DNA of 64,000 bases from CAIKMD01 sp035552195 (GTDB taxonomy: Bacteria; Pseudomonadota; Alphaproteobacteria; ATCC43930; CGMCC-115725), in the NCBI GenBank assembly GCA_035552195.1, contig DASZLU010000108.1, forward strand, positions 55,069 through 119,068, read 5' to 3'. Position 1 is the first letter of the stretch, and each line of letters opens with the position of its first letter. Shown in pieces: positions 50,232-57,851 of the stretch. Below the pieces are notes generated by a model that ran no database searches, was not told the DNA's origin, and saw nothing but the letters and a program-made list of their open reading frames with translations. Both the position numbers and the translations under genes were made by a program.

Positions 50232-52526
50232 TCAGTATTTGAAATCGACCGTCAGCAACGCCGTTCGACCCGCGCCGGGGACCACGTGCGAGGGATGGAC
50301 TTGGTCGTAATAGAAGGTGTTGAAGATGTTCGTGACGTTGAGCTGGAGATCGATCTTCTCGTTCACGTAGTATTTCGCCATCGCGCTAAACGTGGCGTAG
50401 GCCGGCACCCTGGTGAGGAACGCGACCACACCGGGCGTCGTCGCCGTGCAGGTACCGGCAGTCGGGCAGACGAGGCGCGGCGTGGAGCTGGCGTAGCGGC
50501 TCGAGACGACATTGACGCCGCCACCGATTTCGACCGGCCACGGCAATTGATACGTCGTCCAGAAATTGAAGGTATGCGCCGGCACGTTGCTGAGGCGATT
50601 GCCGAGATCGCTCGCAATCCCCTGCACCGGCGATTTGTCGATGACGCCGTACATATAGGAATAGCCGCCATAGACCTGCCACTTCTCTGTGAGGTGGCCG
50701 GCCGCCTCGAACTCGAAACCGTCGACGCGCGCATCGCCGGCGAGGATCATCTGCGCCGAGTTATTGGGATCGGTCTCGCGCACGTTGGTCTGCTGCGTGC
50801 GATAGATCGAGGCGCGCAGGCTGAGCCCCTCATGGATCACGTCCCACTTCGCGCCGAGCTCGTATGTCTTGTTCTTGACCGGCGCGAGATTGGCGGTCGA
50901 TGCCTGGAGCGACAGCGCTTCCGCCGATGGGTCGAAAGACGTGCCGGCGTCGAAATAGACGCTGGCAGTCGGCAACGGCTTGTAGACGATGCCGCCGCGC
51001 CAGCTCGCCATGTCGTCTTTGTGCTGAAGGGCGGTATAGCCGGCACCGGTGCCGGTGACCGGATTGTTGAACGCCTGCTGATAGAAATTCACGTCGAACC
51101 GGTCGAGGCGGCCGCCCCCCATGAGCTGCCACTGATCGCTGAGCTCTGCCGTATCGAGCGCATAAAACGCCTTGGTCGCCGCGTCGGTCTTGGTATTCGA
51201 CGCGTAGAAGGCCGAGGCGTTGTAGGGCTGTCCTGAATTGGGATCGGTCAGCGGCGTCGTGCTGTAGGGGCCGATGGTCGAAAAGCGCCGCGGGTCCGAT
51301 GTCTCCTCGCCGATCTCGACGCCGGTCACCAACGTGTGCTTGACGAAGCCGGTGTCGAATTTCGATGTCGCGTCGGACTGGTTCTCGATGAAGGTCTCGA
51401 GGCTGGTGCCGTAGAGCTGATTGCGCGAAACGCTGAGCGAACCGAGTGGCGTGCCGGGCGCGACCAGCTGCACGGTGCCTGTGCCGCCCGGTGCGACCGG
51501 CGCATAGTAAAGCTGCGGCTCGGTGATGCGGAATTGGCGCGTGTAATGCGCGTAGCGCAGCTGGTTGCGAATCGTCAGCCAATCGTTGACGTCGTGCTCG
51601 ATTTTCGCGGTGGCAACATCGACATTGGTCCGCAAGAAGTCGTTCTCGGCGAAGCCGTAGAAATTGCTGCGGCGGACGCTTTCCGGCACGGGAGCCGCGA
51701 TTTGGCGCGACTGTCCGGCCGTGCCCTGGAACAGCACGGGCATGCCGTAATCCGGGGTATCGTATTCGCTCTGATGGAAGAAGCTGAAATAGGCACGCGT
51801 GTCGGTGCCAAGGCCGAGCGAGAGGGTCGGTGCGATACCGATGCGCGAATTCTCCGTCACGTCGCGCTCGGCGACATTCGAATCATGCGCCATCAGATTG
51901 ATCCGGAACGCCGCACCGGAACCGAGCGCGCCGAGCGGCTGGTTCACGTCGGCGGTGACGCGCTTGGTGAAATCGGTGCCGAACGCAACCGAACCGCGTA
52001 TGAAGGGCGTGAGTCCCGCCGGCTTGCTGTCCTGCTCGATCACGCCGCCGGTCGAGCCGCGGCCGAAAAGGATCGAGGACGGGCCTTTCAGCACTTGGAT
52101 GTCTTCAAGATAGAACGGATCGCGGTAATAGCTGCCGAAATCGCGCATCCCGTCGAGATAGATGTCGCTGCGCGCGGAAAAGCCCCGCAGCGTGAGGTTG
52201 TCGCCTTGCGACGTGTTTTCGCCGGCACCGAGGCTGATGCCCGAGACGTTGCGCAGCGCGTCGCGCAGCGTGCTGACGCCCTGATCGTCGAGCAATTGAC
52301 GCGGCACCGTATCAATCGATTGCGGCGTGTCGCGCATCGGCTGCGTCAGCTTGTTAAGTGTCGGCTGCGGCGTCGCGTAATCTCCGTTGCGCGCGGCGCT
52401 ATCGACCGAGACGGTCGGGGTTTGAACCGGACCGTCGCCATAGGATTGGGCGGTGGCGACACCAGACCAAGCGGTCAGGAGGGCAGCGGCAGAACTCGAC
52501 GCAAAGAGACGGCGTTGCCAAGACAT
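50232..52526 (-). CDS. TonB-dependent siderophore receptor
   Basis: A 764-residue outer-membrane receptor. A signal peptide (about 1-26) is followed by a plug domain (DTPQSIDTVPRQLLDDQGVS, LRDALRNVSGISLGAGENTS, YLDGMRDFGSYYRDPFYLED, IQVLKGPSSILFGRGSTGG). A 22-strand barrel ends in the aromatic VDFKY. The plug type is that of hydroxamate or catecholate siderophore receptors. The ligand is not determined. A strong AGGTGACAG-type leader precedes the ATG at 52526. HemP lies upstream; PiuC-like, PepSY and TonB genes lie downstream. Confidence 0.94.
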   Translation of the reverse strand: MSWQRRLFASSSAAALLTAWSGVATAQSYGDGPVQTPTVSVDSAARNGDYATPQPTLNKLTQPMRDTPQSIDTVPRQLLDDQGVSTLRDALRNVSGISLGAGENTSQGDNLTLRGFSARSDIYLDGMRDFGSYYRDPFYLEDIQVLKGPSSILFGRGSTGGVIEQDSKPAGLTPFIRGSVAFGTDFTKRVTADVNQPLGALGSGAAFRINLMAHDSNVAERDVTENSRIGIAPTLSLGLGTDTRAYFSFFHQSEYDTPDYGMPVLFQGTAGQSRQIAAPVPESVRRSNFYGFAENDFLRTNVDVATAKIEHDVNDWLTIRNQLRYAHYTRQFRITEPQLYYAPVAPGGTGTVQLVAPGTPLGSLSVSRNQLYGTSLETFIENQSDATSKFDTGFVKHTLVTGVEIGEETSDPRRFSTIGPYSTTPLTDPNSGQPYNASAFYASNTKTDAATKAFYALDTAELSDQWQLMGGGRLDRFDVNFYQQAFNNPVTGTGAGYTALQHKDDMASWRGGIVYKPLPTASVYFDAGTSFDPSAEALSLQASTANLAPVKNKTYELGAKWDVIHEGLSLRASIYRTQQTNVRETDPNNSAQMILAGDARVDGFEFEAAGHLTEKWQVYGGYSYMYGVIDKSPVQGIASDLGNRLSNVPAHTFNFWTTYQLPWPVEIGGGVNVVSSRYASSTPRLVCPTAGTCTATTPGVVAFLTRVPAYATFSAMAKYYVNEKIDLQLNVTNIFNTFYYDQVHPSHVVPGAGRTALLTVDFKY

Positions 52527-52645
52527 AAGGTGACAGCTCCAAAGCGCAGGGGCGCAAAAGCATTCCTGGCTGGCTGTCCGGAAACGAGCGGCGTGGCTGG
52601 CTTGGTCGCTGTGATTGCGGAAAGGGTCGACATGACGAAAGGTAA

Positions 52646-52837
52646 TTACTTCACGAGGATCAGCTTGTTGTTCGCCGTGAGCCGCAAGCGATATCGCTCG
52701 GTGCCGTGCTGGATCAGCAATTCGCGCTGACCCGCGAGCAGCGACTCGCTGCTGACGATGCGCGGCTCCGTCGCGTTGTCATCGACGGGCGGCAAGATGG
52801 GATCGGTTCGGAGCAGGTCGGTCACTACGGTATCCAA
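52646..52837 (-). CDS. hemP: Hemin uptake protein HemP
   Basis: A 63-residue protein with the family core SSESLLAGQRELLIQHGTER, then YRLRLTANNKLILVK. HemP/HmuP is found at the head of heme or siderophore uptake operons and can act as a transcriptional activator. The full frame starts with TTG at 52837, only four bases from the iron box; a GTG at 52825 leaves room for a leader and is the likelier start. It heads the iron-uptake series on the minus strand. Confidence 0.85.
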   Translation of the reverse strand: MDTVVTDLLRTDPILPPVDDNATEPRIVSSESLLAGQRELLIQHGTERYRLRLTANNKLILVK

Positions 52838-52841
52838 CTAA

Positions 52842-52859
52842 GAATAATTCGCATTCGCA
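52842..52859. promoter_or_regulatory. Iron-box-like palindromic site upstream of hemP
   Basis: Read on the minus strand this is TGCGAATGCGAATTATTC, ending in GAATTATTC. It shares the element TGCGAATG with the site upstream of the cupredoxin gene (35968-35975 and, inverted, 35953-35960). Position in the divergent region between hemP and the DHA2 exporter suggests Fur- or Irr-type control of the iron series. Confidence 0.5.
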
Positions 52860-52994
52860 CAGACCGACATTAACTGCGAGTGAGGATCACTTGCAACAAA
52901 ATCTTTTATAGGAAATACAAAGGCTTGCGATTTAGCTTCGCGGCCATTGCGCAAACCCTCGTCAATTTTTGCGAAGCCTTCTAAATAAGCTGTA

Positions 52995-54584
52995 ATGCCT
53001 GACACCGTAACCGGCCCCGCCCCGATCCGTTTCACGCATCGCGAAATCTTGCTGATGCTGAGCGGCACGATGTGCGGCATGTTTTTGGGCGCGATCGATC
53101 AGACAATCGTCGCGACCGCGCTGCCGGCGATGGCCGGCGAGCTGCACGGCATCCAATACATGTCCTGGGCGGTCGCCGCTTATCTGCTGACCTCGACCGC
53201 ATCGACGCCGATCTACGGCAAGCTCAGCGATCTCTACGGCCGGCGGCTGCTGTTCGTCACCGCGATCGGCATCTTCCTGCTCGGTTCGGTCATTTGCGGC
53301 GCGGCATTCACGATGAGCATGCTGATCGGCGGCCGCGCCGTGCAAGGCTTGGGCGGCGGCGGCCTCATCACCCTCGCGCAGACGATCATGGCCGACATGG
53401 TGCCGCCGCGCGAACGCGGCCGCTATCAGGCCTATTTCTCAGGCGTCTATACGGTCTCGACCTTGGGCGGCCCGATCCTCGGCGGCCTGCTGGTCGATAT
53501 CGCCTCCTGGCGCTGGGTCTTCTGGTTCAATCTGCCGATCGCCGTCGCGGGCCTCTGGATCTGCAACGCACAGCTCAAACGGCTGCCGATCCGCGGCGGC
53601 CAGAAGCAGATCGATTATCTCGGCGCCTCGCTGATGGTGCCGGCGATCGTGGCGCTATTGCTGGTGACGACGTGGGGCGGCAATGAGTTCGCCTGGCTAT
53701 CGCCGCCGATCCTTGGCCTCGTCGTCGCCGCGCTGGCGCTCATCGCATTGCTGATCGCGCGCGAAATGCAGGCGCCCGATCCGATCTTGCCGCTCCGCTT
53801 TTTCAACAACAACGTCTTCGTTCTCGGGAACGGCATGGGCTTCCTGATGGGCGGAGCGACGGTCGGCGCAACCATCTTCCTGCCGTTGTTCCTGCAGGTC
53901 GTGCTCGGCGCGACGGCGAGCAATTCCGGCCTGCTGATCACGCCGCTGATGGTCGGCATCACCGTCGGCGCGCTGGCGACGGGTCGATTCATCCGGTGGA
54001 CCGGCCGCTACAAGATCATCCCGCTGGTGAGCCTGACCATCGCCGCGCTGTCTTTCCTCGGGATGATGGAAGTGACCCGCGCGACGTCGCCGGTCTATTA
54101 CATCGTCCTGATGACCGCGATGGGCATCGGCCTCGGTCCCGCCGGCCCGATGATCTCGATCTCGGTGCAGAATTCGGTCGAGTTCCGCGATCTCGGCAGC
54201 GCCACCTCGCTCACCTCGTTCTTTCGCTCGATGGGCGGCTCGTTCGGCGTGGCCGTCATGGGCGCGATCCTCTTTGCCGGGCTGGCGGATCAGAGCGCGC
54301 GCACGCCGGGCCTCAACGCCGGCGGCTTGCTGCATGGGGGACCGGCGATGATCAATGCGCTGCCCGAGAACGTGCGCGCAGTGATCATCGCGAGCTTCAG
54401 CCAATCTTTCCGCTACGTCTATCTGGTCGGCGCGGGAATTTGCATCCTCGGCGTGGTCCTTGCGGTGTTCCTCAAGGAACTACCGCTGCGCCGCTGGGGG
54501 CCGCCGGTGCCGAACGCCGACGCCGGGCCGCAAGCAACAAAGCCCGGCGCACCCAAGGAACTCGGAGCGCCCGGCGCCGAGTAG
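52995..54584 (+). CDS. DHA2-family (EmrB/QacA) multidrug exporter
   Basis: A 529-residue drug:proton antiporter with about fourteen spans. Marks are GAIDQTIVATALPAMAGEL, STASTPIYGKLSDLYGRRLL, GGLITLAQTIMADMVPPRER and GVYTVSTLGGPILGGLLVD. Acidic and arginine residues follow the DHA2 pattern. No membrane-fusion partner is adjacent. It is divergent from hemP across 157 bases. Confidence 0.9.
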   Translation: MPDTVTGPAPIRFTHREILLMLSGTMCGMFLGAIDQTIVATALPAMAGELHGIQYMSWAVAAYLLTSTASTPIYGKLSDLYGRRLLFVTAIGIFLLGSVICGAAFTMSMLIGGRAVQGLGGGGLITLAQTIMADMVPPRERGRYQAYFSGVYTVSTLGGPILGGLLVDIASWRWVFWFNLPIAVAGLWICNAQLKRLPIRGGQKQIDYLGASLMVPAIVALLLVTTWGGNEFAWLSPPILGLVVAALALIALLIAREMQAPDPILPLRFFNNNVFVLGNGMGFLMGGATVGATIFLPLFLQVVLGATASNSGLLITPLMVGITVGALATGRFIRWTGRYKIIPLVSLTIAALSFLGMMEVTRATSPVYYIVLMTAMGIGLGPAGPMISISVQNSVEFRDLGSATSLTSFFRSMGGSFGVAVMGAILFAGLADQSARTPGLNAGGLLHGGPAMINALPENVRAVIIASFSQSFRYVYLVGAGICILGVVLAVFLKELPLRRWGPPVPNADAGPQATKPGAPKELGAPGAE

Positions 54585-54593
54585 CGGCGATCG

Positions 54594-54710
54594 TTAGCGC
54601 GCGTTGTAGTAATCGCCGGTCGGATGCTTCTTCATACACGAAGCTGTTTTGCACGCATGGACGACCGGCTGTTTGGCCGTCGCGTCGGTGGTGATGACCG
54701 TCCCGAGGGA
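54594..54710 (-). other. Open 3' extension frame after glnD
   Basis: In the same frame as glnD, 38 codons remain open after its stop, ending at 54594. They read VITTDATAKQPVVHACKTAS, then CMKKHPTGDYYNAR, with only one internal ATG for 14 residues. It may be a small gene with unusual start, a lost extension or chance. Confidence 0.2.
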
Positions 54711-57482
54711 TTACTCGGCGGCGACGGTATCGCTCTTTTCGGAAGCTTTCGCGGCGTAAGGATCGGCCAGCGCTTCGGCCAAACGCTCGCGGATATCGGC
54801 GAGGCGCTTCTCGTGATCGACTTTGTGGCCGAACAGATCCTTCACATAGAAGACGTCGACCACCTTCTCGCCGTAGGTCGAGATCTTCGCGCTTGAGATT
54901 TGCAGATTGAGCTGCGTCAGCGCGCGCGTCACTTCGTAAAGCAGGCCGGCGCGATCACGGCCATTCACCTCGACCACGGTATGCGTGCTCGAGGCCTTGT
55001 TGTCGATGAGAACGCGCGGCGGCACGGTGAAGACGCGTGTGCGGCTCGGCACACTGGCCGGCGCCGCGAGATCGATATGCGGCTTGAGCTTGCCGATCAG
55101 CACATTCTCGAACATCACCGAGAGCTTCGCGAGCTTCTGCGCCTGATCGAAGGCGCCGCCTTCGCGGTCCTGGACCCAGAACGTATCAAGCGCCATGCCG
55201 TTCGACATGGTGTGGATCTTCGCGTCGACGATGTTGGCACCGGCCAGCGCCAGTGCACCGGTGATGCGCGAGAAAAGCCCGGCGTGATCGGCGGTGTAGA
55301 GCGTGACTTCGGTGACCGAGCGTTGCGCATCGACACGCGTATCGACGGTCAGCGGCGCACCGCTTCGCTCCGCCTCGCGCACCAGCCGCGCATGGCGCGA
55401 CTGCGTCTCGGCATCGAACGACAGCCAGTAGAAGGGATAGCCCTTGGCGATGAAGGAATCGATGTCGGCCGGCGCGAAATCGGGCAGCTTCTTGCGTACG
55501 GCTTCTTGCGCCAGCCGTACGCGTTCCTCGCGCGCCGTTGCATCGATGCCGCCCGACATCAGCTCGAAAGCGCGATGATAGAGTTCGCGCAGCAGCGCCG
55601 CTTTCCAGCCGTTCCAGACCTTCGGCCCAACCGCACGGATATCGGCAACGGTCAGCAGCAGCAGAAGCTTCAACCGCTCGGGCGATTGCACGCGCGCGAC
55701 GAAATCCTGGATCGTCTTCGGATCGTCGATGTCGAATTTGAACGCCGTGTTGCTCATCAGGAGATGCCAGCGAATGAGCCAGGCAATGGTCTCGGTCTCT
55801 TCGGCCGTGAAGCCGAGGCGCGGCCCCATCTTTTCCGCGACCTGCGCGCCCAAGATCGAATGATCGCCGCCGCGGCCTTTGGCTATGTCGTGCAACAGCA
55901 CCGCGAGATAGAGCGCGCGCCGCGAATCGATGGTCGGGAACAAGCTGGTCGCCAGCGGCAGCTCTTCTTTCAGATTGCCGTGCTCGGTATCCGATAGGAT
56001 GCCGATTGCGAACAGCGTGTGCTCATCCACCGTGTAGGTGTGATACATGTCGTATTGCATCTGCGCGACGACGCGGCCGAAATCCGGGATGAAGCGGCCG
56101 AACAGGCCCGATTCATTCATCCAGCGCAGCGCGATCTCGGGATTGACGTTGCTCGCGGTCAGGATTTCGACGAACAGCCGGTTGGCTTCGGGATTGGCGC
56201 GCAGCTCGGCATCGACCAGCTTCAGCGATTGCGTGATGAGACGCAGCGCATGCGGATGGATGTCGAGCCCTTCCTTCTGCGCGACATGGAAGAGCCGCAG
56301 CAGCGCGACCGGTTCTTTGGCGAATTGATCCTCGCTCGCGACGTCGAGCCTTCCGGCATCGACGGTGAAGCCTTCGACCGATTTCTTGCCGAAGCCCCAA
56401 CGCTTCAACGAGAATTTCGGCTGATGGCGATGCTCCGATTCGAGGACAGCGCAGAAGATGCGCGTCAGATCGCCGACGTCCTTCGCGATCAGGAAGTAAT
56501 GCTTCATGAAGCGCTCGACGCCCTTGGTGCCCGCGTGACCGCGGTAGCCCATGCGGGTGCCGACTTCACTTTGCCGATCGAAGGTCAGGCGATCTTCGGC
56601 GCGGCCGGCGAGGAAGTGCAGATGGCAGCGCACCGTCCAGAGGAAATTCTGCGCCCGCGCGAAACGTTGCGCCTCTTTCGGCGACAGCACTTTAAGCTCG
56701 ACGAGCTGATCGATCGTGTCGGCGCGATAGACGTATTTCGCGATCCAGAACAGCGTGTGGAGATCGCGCAGGCCGCCTTTGCTTTCCTTGACGTTGGGCT
56801 CGACGAGATAGCGTGAGTCGCCGAGTTTCTCGTGGCGTTGATCGCGCTCGGCGAGCTTGGCCTCGATGAATTGCGTCGCACTCTTCTTGACGATCTCGGC
56901 ATCGAAACGGCGCTTCAGCTCGGTGAAGAGTGCCTGATCGCCCCAGAGGTAGCGCGCTTCGAGCACCGCCGTGCGGATCGTCAAATCGCCTTCGGCATGA
57001 CGGATCGTCTCTTCGACCGAGCGCGTCGATTGCCCGACCTTGAGTCCCAAATCCCACAGCGTGTAGAGCACATACTCGACGACCTGCTCGGTATGCGGCG
57101 TGCGCTTGTAGGGCGTGAGGAAAAGCAGATCGATATCGGAGAACGGCGCGAGCTCGCCGCGGCCGTAGCCGCCGACCGCGATCAGCGCGAGACGCTCGCC
57201 TTCCGTCGGGTTCGCGATCGGATAGATGCTCGTCACGATGAAGTCGTAGAGCACACGAATGATCTGATCGACGAGGAAGCACAGCGAATGGACGGCCTCG
57301 GTGCCGCTCGCATGGGCCTCGAAACGCTTCTGCACCTCGCCGCGACCGGCATTGAGCGCGGCTTTCAGCGCTTCGGCGATCTTCTTGCGATCAGGCTCGG
57401 CGCTGCGCTCGGCAATCGTCTCGAGCTGCGCAGCGAGGGCCCGTCGATCGATGATTTCGCGCTGGCGCGGGATGTCGGACAT
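54711..57482 (-). CDS. glnD: [Protein-PII] uridylyltransferase / uridylyl-removing enzyme
   Basis: A 923-residue bifunctional nitrogen sensor. The nucleotidyltransferase domain has GGYGRGELAPFSDIDLLFL at about 105-125. The HD domain carries HDIAKGRGGDHSILG in the middle. Two ACT domains occupy the C-terminal 200 residues (LYTADHAGLFSRITGALALA, and NGRDRAGLLYEVTRALTQLN). It uridylylates PII when glutamine is low and removes UMP when it is high. ATG at 57482 (MSDIPRQREIIDRRALAAQL) is used; a frame from 57512 is open. Length is normal. Confidence 0.96.
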   Translation of the reverse strand: MSDIPRQREIIDRRALAAQLETIAERSAEPDRKKIAEALKAALNAGRGEVQKRFEAHASGTEAVHSLCFLVDQIIRVLYDFIVTSIYPIANPTEGERLALIAVGGYGRGELAPFSDIDLLFLTPYKRTPHTEQVVEYVLYTLWDLGLKVGQSTRSVEETIRHAEGDLTIRTAVLEARYLWGDQALFTELKRRFDAEIVKKSATQFIEAKLAERDQRHEKLGDSRYLVEPNVKESKGGLRDLHTLFWIAKYVYRADTIDQLVELKVLSPKEAQRFARAQNFLWTVRCHLHFLAGRAEDRLTFDRQSEVGTRMGYRGHAGTKGVERFMKHYFLIAKDVGDLTRIFCAVLESEHRHQPKFSLKRWGFGKKSVEGFTVDAGRLDVASEDQFAKEPVALLRLFHVAQKEGLDIHPHALRLITQSLKLVDAELRANPEANRLFVEILTASNVNPEIALRWMNESGLFGRFIPDFGRVVAQMQYDMYHTYTVDEHTLFAIGILSDTEHGNLKEELPLATSLFPTIDSRRALYLAVLLHDIAKGRGGDHSILGAQVAEKMGPRLGFTAEETETIAWLIRWHLLMSNTAFKFDIDDPKTIQDFVARVQSPERLKLLLLLTVADIRAVGPKVWNGWKAALLRELYHRAFELMSGGIDATAREERVRLAQEAVRKKLPDFAPADIDSFIAKGYPFYWLSFDAETQSRHARLVREAERSGAPLTVDTRVDAQRSVTEVTLYTADHAGLFSRITGALALAGANIVDAKIHTMSNGMALDTFWVQDREGGAFDQAQKLAKLSVMFENVLIGKLKPHIDLAAPASVPSRTRVFTVPPRVLIDNKASSTHTVVEVNGRDRAGLLYEVTRALTQLNLQISSAKISTYGEKVVDVFYVKDLFGHKVDHEKRLADIRERLAEALADPYAAKASEKSDTVAAE

Positions 57483-57691
57483 CGCGTCGATCTTATCCGA
57501 GAAGCGGTTCAACTGTCGCGGCCTTGTTGCACCGCGGCGGGGAATTGGGTTCGTTTCGCAAAATTAAAGTTTTCGGAAGGCTTTCAAGAGCTTAGAAAGA
57601 CGGGCTGGCTTTGAAGAGATGGCCCTGCCGCTTCAAAGATCAAGCTCCCGCGCCCGCACCCAATTTTATATGTCACCCGCGGACTTGTTCC

Positions 57692-57766
57692 GGACGACCC
57701 GCGCGGGCGCTCTTCGCGGCCGTGCCCTTCGGGTTCACGCGCGAGGAGCGCGTGAACGGGTCGTCC
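57692..57766. repeat. Intergenic palindromic repeat
   Basis: Outer arms GGACGACCCG (57692-57701) and CGGGTCGTCC (57757-57766) enclose a perfect 9-pair stem TTCACGCGC/GCGCGTGAA (57734-57742, 57748-57756). The nested, GC-rich form fits a dispersed intergenic palindrome rather than an operator. Confidence 0.65.
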
Positions 57767-57791
57767 CATGTGATCGATCGAACACATGAAT

Positions 57792-57810
57792 TGCCGGGAC
57801 GAGCCCGGCA
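57792..57810. other. Hairpin TGCCGGG/CCCGGCA
   Basis: Seven perfect pairs around the loop ACGAG, 41 bases past the mutS stop on its strand. It may be a weak terminator for mutS or a part of the palindromic repeat next to it. Confidence 0.45.
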
Positions 57811-57851
57811 AAGACGAAAGAGAAGAAGGGCGAAAAGTAAGTCTGGTCTGG

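Larger units (their letters stand above)
57513..57851. other. Intergenic stretch between mutS and glnD
   Basis: About 340-370 bases without a credible gene. It holds nested inverted repeats (57692-57766) and a hairpin (57792-57810). The promoter of glnD must lie in its left part near 57490-57560, where I see no strong match. Confidence 0.6.
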
